Shown: positions 16,745-26,623, counted from the stretch's first letter. The stretch: 64,000 bases of DNA from Selenomonadaceae bacterium (GCA_017614505.1 JAGABT010000012.1:62001-126000); one strand, 5' to 3'. The notes: generated by a model not told the origin, from the sequence alone. Made by a program: numbers and translations.

Positions 16745-19700
16745 GTGGCTAAATTTTTCATACACCGACCAATTTTCGCAATAGTCATTTCACTGATAAT
16801 CGTGCTGGTCGGAATTCTGGCGGGGCTCCAGCTGCCAATTGCGCAGTATCCGCAAATTTCTCCGCCGACAATTTCAGTCAGCACTTCCTACACCGGCGCC
16901 AACGCTGAAGTCGTCGACCAGACCATAGCGCAGGTTATCGAACAGCAGGTAAACGGCACTCAGGGAATGGACTACATGAGCTCCAACTCCGACGATACCG
17001 GCAGATACAGCCTGAGCGTCGTTTTTGAAGTCGGCACCGACGGCGATATGGACAGCGTTAAAGTTCAGAACAACGTCGCCGTGGCGAATGCCAGTTTGCC
17101 GAGCGCTGTGCAGTCCGTTGGCGTTGTTACGCGCAAATCTTCGCAGGATATGGCGCTTATGCTGGCAATGTATTCGCCCGACGGCACCTACGACCGCGCG
17201 TTCATGAAAAACTACGCCGATATTTATCTGATGGACGAAGTTAAGCGCGTCAACGGCGTCGGCGATATTAATATTTTTGGCTCGGATTATTCCATGAGAA
17301 TCTGGCTCAATCCCGACAAACTTGCGGAAATGGATCTGACTGTTTCCAACGTTGTCAGCGCGATTAACGAGCAAAACACTCAAGCCGCCGCCGGTACCAT
17401 TGGTTCCATGCCGGTTAATCAAGGGCAGGAGAAACAGTACACCGGCAAAGTTCAGGGGCGCCTCAACACGATTGAAGAATTTGGCAACATCATTCTGAAA
17501 AGCGACGGACGCGGCGGCTTCGTTCGTCTGAAGGACGTTGCAAAAATCGAGACGGGGCAGCAGAGCTACAACATCGTCAGTAAATTCAAGGGTATGGCGT
17601 GCGTCGGTTTCGGCGTTCAGCTGACGAGTGACGCAAACGCCATGACGACCGTTGCTCAAGTTCGAGAAATTATTGAGCGCGGCAAAAAAGACCTTCCGCC
17701 AGGCTTGTACGTTGACCAGATTTTTGACAGCACGGATTACATTCGCGAATCAATTTCCGAAGTTATTCATACGTTCGTTGAGGCGCTGGTACTGGTTGTC
17801 GTCGTTATTTTCGTATTCCTGCAAAGCTGGCGCGCGACACTAATCCCGCTGCTGGCAGTGCCGGTATCGCTGATTGGAACGCTCGCGTCGTTCATACTGC
17901 TGGACTTTTCGATAAACACACTGACGCTCTTTGCAATGGTGCTGGCTATAGGTCTGGTCGTCAACGACGCAATAGTTGTCATAGAAAACGTCGAACACCA
18001 CATGGAGGAAGGGCTGGAGCCGATAGACGCGACGGAACGCGCAATGGACGAAGTGCAGGGACCGGTTGTGGCTATCGCGTTCGTACTGGCGGCGGTTTTC
18101 GTGCCGGTTGCCTTCCTGGGCGGAATGACGGGCGTTTTGTACCGTCAGTTCGCGCTGACGATAGCAATTTCCATGGCGCTGAGTGCTTTTATCGCTTTGA
18201 CGCTGACGCCGGCGCTTTGCGCGATGATTCTTAAACCGAAAGACCCGAACAAAAAGCAGGGGATTTTCGATAAAGCTTTTGGCGCCTTCAACAACTGGTT
18301 CGAACGCACGAAAAACGGCTATGTAAAAATTGTCGCCGGTTTTATCAAGCGCTCAGGACTGGCGTTCGTCTGTCTTGCCGTTGTCTGTATTCTGACGGGC
18401 TTTGTTTATATGCGCCTGCCTTCGACCTTCGTGCCGGAAGAAGATCAGGGTTACTTTTTCTCGTCGATTAATCTGCCGGAAGGTACTTCCATGAATCACA
18501 CGCAGGAAACGATTGACAAAATCACGTCGGTAGTTCTGCGCGAAGTACCCGGGCTTGATGCCTGTATGTCCGTTACCGGCTTCGATATTCTTTCCGGCGG
18601 CTCAAAGCCCAGCGCTGGGATTATCGTCGGCAGTCTCAAATCGTGGGGACAGCGCGGTCCCGACGCGTCGGTTAATGCCTGTATTGGACACATGTTCAGA
18701 ATTGGCTCAATGTACGCGCCAGAGGCTATGGTACTCGCTTTCAACCCGCCCGCGCTTCCAGGTCTTGGCAACGTCGGCGGCTGGTCTCTTCAGCTGCAGG
18801 ATATGGCGGGACATACCAACGAGGAACTCAACAACATTACAAATCGTATCGTCGCCAAAGCGAATCAGCGCCCCGAACTGCAGGGCGTGCGTACCACTTT
18901 CAGCATTTCCACTCCTACGGTTGAATATGAAATCGACCGCGAAAAAGTCAAACTTTTTGGAGTGCAGCTGAGCGATGTTTTTACCGCACTGCAGGTTAAT
19001 TTCGGCGGCATGCAGGTCAACGACTTCAACCAGTTCGGCAGAACGTACAAGGTTATGCTTCAGTCTGACATAAATTACCGCTCGGCGGCGGACACGGCGA
19101 AATTTATTTTCGTCAAGGGTTCCAACGGTCAGATGGTTACTCTCGCTTCGCTTATCACGCCGCGCCTTAGCACAGGTCCTACGCAAATTTCGCGGTTTAA
19201 CATTGCCCGTGCGGTTGCAATTCAGGGCAATGCGGCGCAGGGTTACAGCTCTGGACAGGCTATGAACGCTATCGAGGAGGTTGTCCGCGAAGAGGCTGGC
19301 ACCGGCTTCAATATTGAATGGTCTGGGCAGTCGCGCGAAGAGAAAAAGGCGTCAAGTTCCACGGGACAAGTCTTAGCGCTCGCGCTGGTATTTGTATTTC
19401 TGATGCTGGCGGCGCTTTACGAAAGCTGGACAGTTCCTTTCGCGGTTTTGCTGACGGTGCCGACGGGAATTTTCGGCGCGGTCTTTTCGGAATGGGCACT
19501 GTCGATTTTCTACGGACTGCTCGGAATACAGAAATCCGGCTTGCAGGACAGCGTTTACATGCAGATTGGGATAATCATGATAATCGGTCTGGCGGCAAAA
19601 AACGCGATACTGATTGTCGAGTTCGCGAAAGTGCGCGTCGACAGAGGAATGCGTCCAATTCAGGCGGCGATTGAGGCGGCGGGCTTGCGTCTCCGCCCAA

Positions 19701-19933
19701 TTCTCATGACTTCGCTGGCATTCATAATCGGCTGCTTGCCGCTGGCAATGGCTGTTGGCGCAGGTTCAGCGGCGCGTAACGGTATGGGCGTCGCCGTCGT
19801 CGGCGGTATGTTATTCGCAACCACGCTCGGCATTTTCCTGATCCCAGTGTTCTTCGTAATCGTCGAGGCTATCGCTGAGAAGTTCGGCTTCATGAAACAG
19901 GAAAAACGCAAGTCTTCCGTCGACTACATGTAA
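16745..19933 (+). CDS. RND multidrug efflux pump (AcrB/HAE1 family)
   Basis: This 1062-residue inner-membrane proton/drug antiporter has the full HAE1 layout: N-terminal FFIHRPIFAIVISL, two large periplasmic loops and twelve membrane segments. Residue numbering up to TM4 matches E. coli AcrB exactly. The TM4 proton-relay pair, normally two aspartates, reads Asn407-Asp408 (VVNDAIVV); the AAC codon is at 17963-17965. The TM10 lysine is kept in GLAAKNAILIVEFAK. The start is GTG, with AAGGGGGCGG upstream. No outer-membrane channel gene follows; instead a sensor-kinase fusion is next, after 70 bases. Substrates are unknown. Confidence 0.95.
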   Translation: MAKFFIHRPIFAIVISLIIVLVGILAGLQLPIAQYPQISPPTISVSTSYTGANAEVVDQTIAQVIEQQVNGTQGMDYMSSNSDDTGRYSLSVVFEVGTDGDMDSVKVQNNVAVANASLPSAVQSVGVVTRKSSQDMALMLAMYSPDGTYDRAFMKNYADIYLMDEVKRVNGVGDINIFGSDYSMRIWLNPDKLAEMDLTVSNVVSAINEQNTQAAAGTIGSMPVNQGQEKQYTGKVQGRLNTIEEFGNIILKSDGRGGFVRLKDVAKIETGQQSYNIVSKFKGMACVGFGVQLTSDANAMTTVAQVREIIERGKKDLPPGLYVDQIFDSTDYIRESISEVIHTFVEALVLVVVVIFVFLQSWRATLIPLLAVPVSLIGTLASFILLDFSINTLTLFAMVLAIGLVVNDAIVVIENVEHHMEEGLEPIDATERAMDEVQGPVVAIAFVLAAVFVPVAFLGGMTGVLYRQFALTIAISMALSAFIALTLTPALCAMILKPKDPNKKQGIFDKAFGAFNNWFERTKNGYVKIVAGFIKRSGLAFVCLAVVCILTGFVYMRLPSTFVPEEDQGYFFSSINLPEGTSMNHTQETIDKITSVVLREVPGLDACMSVTGFDILSGGSKPSAGIIVGSLKSWGQRGPDASVNACIGHMFRIGSMYAPEAMVLAFNPPALPGLGNVGGWSLQLQDMAGHTNEELNNITNRIVAKANQRPELQGVRTTFSISTPTVEYEIDREKVKLFGVQLSDVFTALQVNFGGMQVNDFNQFGRTYKVMLQSDINYRSAADTAKFIFVKGSNGQMVTLASLITPRLSTGPTQISRFNIARAVAIQGNAAQGYSSGQAMNAIEEVVREEAGTGFNIEWSGQSREEKKASSSTGQVLALALVFVFLMLAALYESWTVPFAVLLTVPTGIFGAVFSEWALSIFYGLLGIQKSGLQDSVYMQIGIIMIIGLAAKNAILIVEFAKVRVDRGMRPIQAAIEAAGLRLRPILMTSLAFIIGCLPLAMAVGAGSAARNGMGVAVVGGMLFATTLGIFLIPVFFVIVEAIAEKFGFMKQEKRKSSVDYM

Positions 19934-20003
19934 AATTTTTGGCAGGAAAAATCCGACAATGCGCGAAACATTCAGCGCGAATCTGTAAATGGGAGCATGG
20001 TAA

Positions 20004-22922
20004 ATGGATACCGCAGAAAGCGGAACAGAGCAGAAAAATTTAAACAGATATTTATCGCCGCTCAATGTTTGGGCGCTGTCGTTTGGTTGTGCCGTAGGCT
20101 GGGGCGCGTTCGTCATGCCAGGCACGACGTTTTTACCTATTGCCGGACCTTTGGGGACTGCCATTGGAATGGCGATTGGCGGCGTCGTGATGATGATTAT
20201 CGGCTACAACTACCACTTCATGATGAATCAGTTTCCCGACGCCGGCGGCACCTACTCTTACGCGAAAAAAATTTTAGGCTACGACCACGGCTTTATGAGT
20301 GCGTGGTTTCTTATTCTGGTTTACATTGCAATAACCTGGGCGAACGCCACGGCTCTGCCGCTGATTTTCCGCAGGTTTCTCGGCGATACTTTCCAGTTTG
20401 GATTCCACTACAACATTGCCGGCTACGAAATTTATTTTGGCGAGGCGCTGATATCGCTGAGCGCGCTCTGGATTTTCGGTCTTGTCTGTTTTCGCGGCGG
20501 TAAGGTTGCGACGCGCGTTCAGACAGTGGCGGCGTGCATTTTATTCGGCGGCGTGCTCATCGGCATGGGCGCGCTCATTTCTCACGGCATAAATCTTGCG
20601 GACTTCGAGCCAATGTTCAAGCCGGATAAGAGCCACATTTCGGCGGTTATCGGCATAATAGTTTTGGCGCCGTGGGCTTTCGTCGGCTTTGAATCAATCT
20701 CGCAGTCGGCGCAGGGCTTCACGTTCTCGCCGAAAAAAACTTTCGTGATAATATTTTTCTCGATACTGGCGAGCGCGCTGGTTTACATTTTCCTGACGAT
20801 AATCGCAATTTACGGCGTGCCGTCGGATTATTGGAACTGGGTTGAATACGTTGAGAATTTAGGAAGTTTGAAGGGGCTTGAAAGCTTGCCGACCTTCCAC
20901 GCCGTGCATTTGCTTATGGGACACACCGGCTTGGTTATTCTGGCAGTGACGGTTGTCGCCGGCGTAGTGACTGGTCTCGTCGGAAATTATATTGCCGCCA
21001 GCCGTCTGATTTACGCGCTGACGAAAGATAATCTCCTGCCGGAATGGTTCGGGCGGCTGAATACGTACCAGAATCCGCGCAACGCAATTTTATTTTTAAT
21101 GCTACTGTCGCTGCCGATACCTTTCCTCGGGCGCACGGCAATTAACTGGATTATCGACGTGAATACGATTGGCGCAACGATTGAATACGCCTACACTTCG
21201 ATTGTCGCCTTTATTATCGCGAAAAATTGCGGCAACACGCGCGTCAAAATCACCGGCGCGATTGGCGGCGTCGTTTCGGTCATGTTTTTCCTGTACTTCA
21301 TGATTCCGAATTTCTGGGTCGTCAGCGCCATGAATACCGAGTCCTATCTGATTCTGATTTGCTGGAGCATTCTGGGCTTCGTATTTTTCCGCTACATTTT
21401 CAGCCGCGACGAGGCGCGCCGTTTCGGCAAGTCGACAATCGTCTGGATTGTGCTGCTGTTTCTGATTTTCTTCACGTCGATGATGTGGCTGCGCGAATCG
21501 ACTCACGATACCGCCGCAACCGTTCTCCACAGCCTCAGCGCATACTACACCGAGGAACTCAACGAGCACGGCGCCGTTCTCGACAAGCGCGAAAAAGCTG
21601 ACGCTGAATATTATCTTGAACGCCAGATGGATTACGTGAGTGCCTCCCTGACGAATAAAAATCTGCTGCAAATGGCGCTGATTACAATCGCGCTGTTTAT
21701 CATGTTCAACATTTACAATTCGATGATGAAACGCGAACGCGAAATGGAAGTTCAGAAAGTCGAAGCCGAGCAGAGCAGTAAGGCGAAGTCCACGTTCCTT
21801 TCAAATATGAGCCACGATATTCGTACGCCCATGAACGCGATTATCGGCTACACCACGCTGATTAAAAAGGAAAAAGGTCTGCCGGAAAATGTCGTCGGCT
21901 ACCTTAACAAAATCGAGGCGTCGAATAAACACCTGCTCGCGCTGATTAACGACGTGCTTGACATGAGCCGGATTGAGAGCGGCAAAATGGAACTCACCGT
22001 CGAGAAAACCAATATCGTCAAGACCATGGACGAAGTGCGTGACCTTTTCAGCACGCAGATGGAAACGAAGGGCGTCCGCTACACCGTGACCGCCGAGAAT
22101 GTTGCGAACAAAACCGTCATGTGCGACGCGCCGCATCTGAACCGCGTGCTTTTAAATTTAATCAGCAACGCCTACAAGTTCACGCCCGACGGCGGCAGCG
22201 TTACCGTCACGCTCACGCAGACCGGCGCTACGGCTGATACCGGCAGCTATGAACTCCGCGTCAAGGATACTGGAATGGGTATGTCGCCGGAATTTGCCGC
22301 TAAAGTTTTCGAGGCGTATTCGCGCGACCGCAGCGTCAACAAAATTCAGGGCACTGGTCTGGGTATGGCGATAACCAAAAGCATTGTCGACCTTATGCAC
22401 GGCGATATTAGCGTTAAGACGGAGCTGGGCAAGGGGACGGAATTTATCGTCCGCGTGGATTTTCCAATCGTCGAAGATGAGCCGGAGCCGGTTGAAAATT
22501 CCACTGACGCCGCTGAACATGAGATTGACTTCTCGAAAATTAAAGTCCTGCTCGTCGAAGACAACGAAGTCAACCGCGAAATTGCGTCGCTGATTCTTGA
22601 GGAATTTGGGTTCCAGCTGGAAACTGCTGTGGACGGCAAAGACGCGCTGGATAAATTTTCGGCGTCGAAGCCAGGCGATTTTGACGTAATTCTAATGGAC
22701 GTGCAGATGCCGGTAATGAACGGCTACGAGGCGGCGCGCGCCATTCGCAAGCTTGACAATCCCGCGCTGGCAAATATTCCGATAATCGCAATGACAGCTA
22801 ACGCCTTCGCCGAGGATATTCAGAACGCCAAAGATGCCGGTATGAACAGTCATATCGCAAAGCCGATTGACATTCCCACGATGATAGCGACACTCACCGA
22901 AGTTTTGAATGACAGGAGCTGA
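20004..22922 (+). CDS. Amino-acid-permease-like / hybrid sensor histidine kinase / receiver fusion
   Basis: This 972-residue protein joins two unrelated modules. Residues about 15-450 are an APC-superfamily permease (FGCAVGWGAFVMPGT, then FPDAGGTYSYAKK, and GFESISQSAQGF in the middle) with about 12 membrane segments. Two more membrane segments (near 467-487 and 555-575) enclose a hydrophilic loop of about 65 residues, a possible sensor. The cytoplasmic part has HisKA with His604 in FLSNMSHDIRTPMNAIIGY, a HATPase domain (NLISNAYKF, DTGMGM, GTGLGMAI) and a C-terminal receiver with Asp899 in ILMDVQMPVMNGYEA and the lysine in HIAKPID. No DNA-binding output is attached, so a phosphotransfer partner must exist elsewhere. 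It is probably an amino-acid or related 'transceptor'. Confidence 0.9.
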   Translation: MDTAESGTEQKNLNRYLSPLNVWALSFGCAVGWGAFVMPGTTFLPIAGPLGTAIGMAIGGVVMMIIGYNYHFMMNQFPDAGGTYSYAKKILGYDHGFMSAWFLILVYIAITWANATALPLIFRRFLGDTFQFGFHYNIAGYEIYFGEALISLSALWIFGLVCFRGGKVATRVQTVAACILFGGVLIGMGALISHGINLADFEPMFKPDKSHISAVIGIIVLAPWAFVGFESISQSAQGFTFSPKKTFVIIFFSILASALVYIFLTIIAIYGVPSDYWNWVEYVENLGSLKGLESLPTFHAVHLLMGHTGLVILAVTVVAGVVTGLVGNYIAASRLIYALTKDNLLPEWFGRLNTYQNPRNAILFLMLLSLPIPFLGRTAINWIIDVNTIGATIEYAYTSIVAFIIAKNCGNTRVKITGAIGGVVSVMFFLYFMIPNFWVVSAMNTESYLILICWSILGFVFFRYIFSRDEARRFGKSTIVWIVLLFLIFFTSMMWLRESTHDTAATVLHSLSAYYTEELNEHGAVLDKREKADAEYYLERQMDYVSASLTNKNLLQMALITIALFIMFNIYNSMMKREREMEVQKVEAEQSSKAKSTFLSNMSHDIRTPMNAIIGYTTLIKKEKGLPENVVGYLNKIEASNKHLLALINDVLDMSRIESGKMELTVEKTNIVKTMDEVRDLFSTQMETKGVRYTVTAENVANKTVMCDAPHLNRVLLNLISNAYKFTPDGGSVTVTLTQTGATADTGSYELRVKDTGMGMSPEFAAKVFEAYSRDRSVNKIQGTGLGMAITKSIVDLMHGDISVKTELGKGTEFIVRVDFPIVEDEPEPVENSTDAAEHEIDFSKIKVLLVEDNEVNREIASLILEEFGFQLETAVDGKDALDKFSASKPGDFDVILMDVQMPVMNGYEAARAIRKLDNPALANIPIIAMTANAFAEDIQNAKDAGMNSHIAKPIDIPTMIATLTEVLNDRS

Positions 22923-22928
22923 AATTTT

Positions 22929-23324
22929 TTGAACGCGCTAAAATTTTTCGCGCTGATTATTTTTGCTGCGGCGATTTGCACAGGCTGCAGTGTCAGCAAC
23001 GCGCCTAAACATTTGAGCACCGACGAGGCTGCAAAGATTATGGCGACCGAAAAAAATTTCCTGATTGTCGATGTCAGAACACAAGAAGAGTACAATAAAA
23101 GACACATTCCGAATGCTATACTTGTGCCAATCGAGGATATTCGCGCTGATAAACTGAACGCGCTGCCGGATAAAAATCAGACGCTGCTGCTTTATTGCTG
23201 GACGGGGCGCCGCGCTGAGGATGCCGCGGAAATTCTCGTTAAGCATGGCTATAAAAAGGTGTATGAATTTGGCGGTCTTGTCGACTGGAAGGGCAAAACC
23301 GAAAGCTCCGAAGTCGGCAACTAA
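22929..23324 (+). CDS. Rhodanese-like lipoprotein
   Basis: This 131-residue exported protein has a single rhodanese domain. The N-terminus is a lipoprotein signal ending in ICTGC (Cys20), so Lgt, also in this window, would modify it. The active-site loop is YCWTGRRA with catalytic Cys90, preceded by the usual VDVRTQEEY and HIPNAILVP. It could carry persulfide sulfur or act in envelope thiol chemistry; the sequence does not say which. The start is TTG, with CAGGAG overlapping the 3' end of the kinase gene, and the gap is 6 bases, so translation is probably coupled. Confidence 0.87.
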   Translation: MNALKFFALIIFAAAICTGCSVSNAPKHLSTDEAAKIMATEKNFLIVDVRTQEEYNKRHIPNAILVPIEDIRADKLNALPDKNQTLLLYCWTGRRAEDAAEILVKHGYKKVYEFGGLVDWKGKTESSEVGN

Positions 23325-23345
23325 AATTTTTCAAAGGAGTTAATC

Positions 23346-24518
23346 ATGGCTACCAAAAAAGACAAAGAAAAAGACCAGAAAGAACTTTCCCCCGCTGAGG
23401 CTAAGGCTGCGGCTCTCAAAACGGCAATAGACGCCTTGAACAAAAAATATACCGACGGTACCGTCATGAAGCTCGGCAGTATTGGCAGGCTCGATATTCC
23501 CTCAATTCCGACTGGAATTTTGCCGTTGGACGTTGCGCTGGGAATTGGCGGACTTCCGCGCGGCAGGATTGTCGAAATTTACGGTCCCGAAGCCAGCGGC
23601 AAAACTACCGTCACACTCCACATGATTGCTTCCGTTCAAAAGCAAGGTGGCACTGCTGTTTTCATTGACGCTGAACACGCGCTGGATCCGATTTACGCAA
23701 AAAAATTGGGCGTTGACATCGACGAGCTCATAATTTCTCAGCCAGATAACGGTGAACAGGGTCTGGAAATTGCTGACCAGTTAATCAGCAGCGGCGCTAT
23801 CGATATTATCGTTATTGACTCGGTAGCCGCGCTCGTGCCGAAATCCGAAATTGACGGCGAAATGGGCGATAACGTCGTTGGTCTTCACGCGCGAATGATG
23901 AGCAAGGCTATGCGCAAACTCGCTGGCACTATCAGCAAAACAGGAACTGTCGCCATTTTTATCAACCAGCTGCGCGAAAAAGTTGGCGGCTACAATCCTT
24001 TTGGACCTTCGGAAACTACCACCGGCGGGCGCGCGCTCAAATTTTATGCCACTGTCAGGCTCGAAGTTCGCCGCGCCGAATCAATCACTGGAAATAAAAC
24101 CGTAATCGGCAATAAGGTTAAAATTAAAGTCTCGAAAAATAAAGTTGCGCCGCCTTTCAAAGTTGCCGAACTCGATTTGATTTACGGCGAAGGCTTTTCA
24201 AAAATTAGCGCGATATTAAAAGTCGGCGCTGAAATTGGAGTTATCAGAAAATCCGGCGGCAATCACTGGTACGGCGAACTGAAACTCGGAAAAAGTACGG
24301 CTGACTCTGAACAGTATCTGTATGACCATCTCGAAATGGCTGACGAAATCGAAGCCAAAGTTATTGAGCTGCTTAGAAAAGGCGTTCAGCCCGTCATGAC
24401 TGAAACCGCTGAAACTGCTGTCGAAACTGAACCTGCTGAAAAAGTTGACGCTGAAACCGGCGAAGTCTTTGACGCAGACGAGGACAGAACCTTCAGCAAC
24501 GACGGCGACGAAATTTAA
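23346..24518 (+). CDS. recA: Recombinase RecA
   Basis: This 390-residue protein is the ATP-dependent strand-exchange protein of homologous recombination and SOS induction. Walker [10 protein letters not shown] is at residues 80-88. [10 protein letters not shown], the L1/L2 DNA-binding loops (including EIDGEMGD) and INQLREKVG are all intact. The C-terminal tail is long and very acidic (Glu/Asp/Thr-rich, residues about 345-390). AAAGGAG lies 6 bases before the ATG. It is followed by a terminator. No LexA-type operator was recognised upstream; the gene may be read from the pump-kinase transcript or from a promoter I did not find. Confidence 0.98.
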   Translation: MATKKDKEKDQKELSPAEAKAAALKTAIDALNKKYTDGTVMKLGSIGRLDIPSIPTGILPLDVALGIGGLPRGRIVEIYGPEASGKTTVTLHMIASVQKQGGTAVFIDAEHALDPIYAKKLGVDIDELIISQPDNGEQGLEIADQLISSGAIDIIVIDSVAALVPKSEIDGEMGDNVVGLHARMMSKAMRKLAGTISKTGTVAIFINQLREKVGGYNPFGPSETTTGGRALKFYATVRLEVRRAESITGNKTVIGNKVKIKVSKNKVAPPFKVAELDLIYGEGFSKISAILKVGAEIGVIRKSGGNHWYGELKLGKSTADSEQYLYDHLEMADEIEAKVIELLRKGVQPVMTETAETAVETEPAEKVDAETGEVFDADEDRTFSNDGDEI

Positions 24519-24540
24519 AATTTCCTGCGCAAAAAAAATT

Positions 24541-24575
24541 TACCCCAGTCTGAATTTGACTGAGGGTTTTTTATT
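24541..24575 (+). terminator. Bidirectional rho-independent terminator between recA and the P-loop/Asp23 gene
   Basis: CAGTC and GACTG form the core stem, extended by the flanking C and G runs, around TGAATTT. Six T follow on the plus strand and a run of eight T on the minus strand. It can end both convergent genes. Confidence 0.8.
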
Positions 24576-24583
24576 TTGCCGCG

Positions 24584-25429
24584 CTACTGGAAAAGCTGTG
24601 AATCGACGTACAGCGCCTTGACGTTAATGTTAATCGCGTGGACAATCATGCCGGTTGTGTATTCTACAGCCTCGCGGACGCTTGCCTGAGTTTGCGTGAC
24701 GAGCGTCGGAATGTGGTTGCCGTAGTTCAGCACAACGTCGCAGGAAATTTGCAAGCCGCGATCCTCGTCGCCATTTAAAAGGTGCTCAATCGCTACGTGC
24801 CTGATACTCTGAACAAATTCGCGCGTGCCGACAACTTTTTTGACAATCGCAGTGATAACCTGGTCGTCGATGATAAGTTTGCCGTAGTAGCTGAAAACTG
24901 GGCGCACGATAGATTTTTCACCGAGCTTTCGCCGCCTGACTCTCGAACGTTTGAACAGCGACTGGAGCGGGTCGATTAAGTAGCCGGAAAAATGCGGCTT
25001 GAGTTCAATCGTCGGCACGGGGATTATGTGCTTGCCTTCCTTGAGCCGGTGGAACTGCGCGAGTTCCATTTCCGCGCGCGAGGCGATGTCTTCAATGCGG
25101 ATAATCAGCTGAATCGAGGGAAGTTTGAGCGTCTCAGCGATTTTGTGAACCATGTTTTCCGAAGTTCCTATAACCAAAATTCTGTGCGGCTGGATTCTGC
25201 GGATAGCCGCGCGAACGTCTTCGGCGTGCCCTGGCAGGACGAAAATGGCGCGCCTGACCGCCATAATTCGGCTTTTCTCGGTTTTCGCTGATTCGCCCGC
25301 GATAATGTGTCCGTCCTTTATCAAAATTCCGTCGTCGATAATGGCGTCGGCGTGGTGTTCCTGCGCGACCTGTAATGCGCGGTGACTCTTACCGGTGCCG
25401 CTGGGACCGACTAAGGCTATTACGTCCAT
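24584..25429 (-). CDS. P-loop ATPase domain fused to an Asp23/YloU-like domain
   Basis: This 281-residue protein starts with a Walker A motif GPSGTGKS (residues 8-15) and an NTPase-like domain (about 1-120). A basic linker follows (FKRSRVRRRKLGEKS). The C-terminal 110 residues resemble the Asp23/Gls24/YloU alkaline-shock family (DDQVITAIVKKVVG, DVVLNYGNHIPTLV, then TTGMIVHAININV). The assignment of both halves is by motif. The combination suggests a nucleotide-dependent envelope-stress or scaffold function, but that is inference. GGAGG lies 9 bases before the ATG. It is the last gene of the minus-strand run spoVS-PHP-this gene. Confidence 0.7.
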   Translation of the reverse strand: MDVIALVGPSGTGKSHRALQVAQEHHADAIIDDGILIKDGHIIAGESAKTEKSRIMAVRRAIFVLPGHAEDVRAAIRRIQPHRILVIGTSENMVHKIAETLKLPSIQLIIRIEDIASRAEMELAQFHRLKEGKHIIPVPTIELKPHFSGYLIDPLQSLFKRSRVRRRKLGEKSIVRPVFSYYGKLIIDDQVITAIVKKVVGTREFVQSIRHVAIEHLLNGDEDRGLQISCDVVLNYGNHIPTLVTQTQASVREAVEYTTGMIVHAININVKALYVDSQLFQ

Positions 25430-25450
25430 TGCTGAAAATCCTCCGTCGAT

Positions 25451-26278
25451 TTAGTTGCGAATGCCCAGTTCATAAATTTTTTTAGCGAGTTCGTCAGCGA
25501 TGGTAAATTCACCCAGCGCCTTGACGAATCTTGACGCCGTGCCGTGAAAGTCGCTGCCGCCGACGATTAGCAGATTGAATTTTTTTGCTAAGTCCAAATA
25601 GCGTTGAATATCCGGCGGCTGGTGACAGGGGTAGAAAATTTCGATGCCGTCGATATTCGCGCAGATTTTCTCAACCAGCGAATCGTCTCCGACAAGTTTC
25701 GGGTGAGCAAGAATCGCCTGCCCGCCTGCCTGATGAATCACTTCGATAATTTTTTCCGTTTCGGGGAAGTAGCGCGGCGCATAAGCGGGTTTGCCTGCGC
25801 CGAGCATTTTTTCAAAGGCTTCACGGACGGTTTTGAATGCGCCTTTCCTGACCAGCGCGCGGGCGATGTGAAACCTGCCGATTGAGCGGCTTGAACCGGC
25901 GATTTGCAGAACGTCCGCTTCGCGAATATTGTACTTTCTGTCCTGCAGATTTCGAACAATTTCACTGAACCGCGTCCAGCGCGCCTCGGAAATTTCGTTA
26001 ATCATATCGGACAGCGCGCCGTTGTAAATATCGATATTGTAGCCGACAATGTGAACGTCGCGCTCGGAATTTATCGCGCTGAACTCGACGCCAGGAATGA
26101 TTTTAATCCCCTTGCCCGGGTACAGACCGTTTTCGTAAAGATATTTTACGCCGTCAACCGTATCGTGGTCGGTTATTGAGAGATAGACCAGCCCGATATT
26201 TTTTGCCTCAGCCAGAAGTTCTTCGGGCGATAGCGTGCCGTCAGAAAAATTCGTGTGCGTATGCAAATCGCTGGGCAT
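25451..26278 (-). CDS. PHP-domain phosphoesterase
   Basis: This 275-residue metal-dependent phosphoesterase is of the YciV/RNase AM type. The PHP motifs are clear: DLHTHTNFSDG (His6, His8, Asp13), ITDHDTVDG, PGVEFSAI, AILAHP and GGSDFHG. Related enzymes hydrolyse 3',5'-nucleoside bisphosphates or trim 5' ends of short RNA and rRNA. Its neighbourhood with RNase Y and YmdB fits RNA metabolism. The ATG has GGAGGGG upstream. It begins 22 bases after spoVS on the same strand, and the P-loop/Asp23 gene follows after 21 bases. Confidence 0.87.
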   Translation of the reverse strand: MPSDLHTHTNFSDGTLSPEELLAEAKNIGLVYLSITDHDTVDGVKYLYENGLYPGKGIKIIPGVEFSAINSERDVHIVGYNIDIYNGALSDMINEISEARWTRFSEIVRNLQDRKYNIREADVLQIAGSSRSIGRFHIARALVRKGAFKTVREAFEKMLGAGKPAYAPRYFPETEKIIEVIHQAGGQAILAHPKLVGDDSLVEKICANIDGIEIFYPCHQPPDIQRYLDLAKKFNLLIVGGSDFHGTASRFVKALGEFTIADELAKKIYELGIRN

Positions 26279-26299
26279 TAACTTCCCCTCCGAAAAAAT

Positions 26300-26560
26300 T
26301 TATCGTGGCTCAACAATTAATTTAATCGCCGTTCGCTCGTTGCCGTCAATGTCAATTTCAGTAAAAGCAGGTATACAAATGAGGTCGATACCGTGCGGCG
26401 CTACAAAGCCACGAGCTATAGCCACTGCCTTAATCGCCTGATTCAGAGCGCCTGCACCGATAGCCTGCATTTCAGCGACACCGCTTTCGCGAATTACGCC
26501 AGCTAATGCTCCAGCGACAGAGTTGGGATTGGATTTAGCCGACACCTTGAGAATTTCCAT
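26300..26560 (-). CDS. spoVS: Stage V sporulation protein S
   Basis: This 86-residue protein is nearly identical in pattern to Bacillus SpoVS: it begins MEILKVSAKSNPNSVAG and continues through GAGALNQAIKAVAIARGFV and LICIPAFT to the end, IKLIVEPR. SpoVS is a small Alba-like, probably nucleic-acid-binding, protein affecting septation and spore coat assembly; it also occurs in non-sporulating bacteria. ATG 26560 is chosen by homology, although the frame extends upstream to other ATGs. A consensus sigma-H promoter lies 60-90 bases upstream. Confidence 0.95.
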   Translation of the reverse strand: MEILKVSAKSNPNSVAGALAGVIRESGVAEMQAIGAGALNQAIKAVAIARGFVAPHGIDLICIPAFTEIDIDGNERTAIKLIVEPR

Positions 26561-26623
26561 AACAAAATTCATCCTTTCACAATGCACTTAAGATAAAAAT
26601 ACTTACCTGCCTTTCAGTTATGT

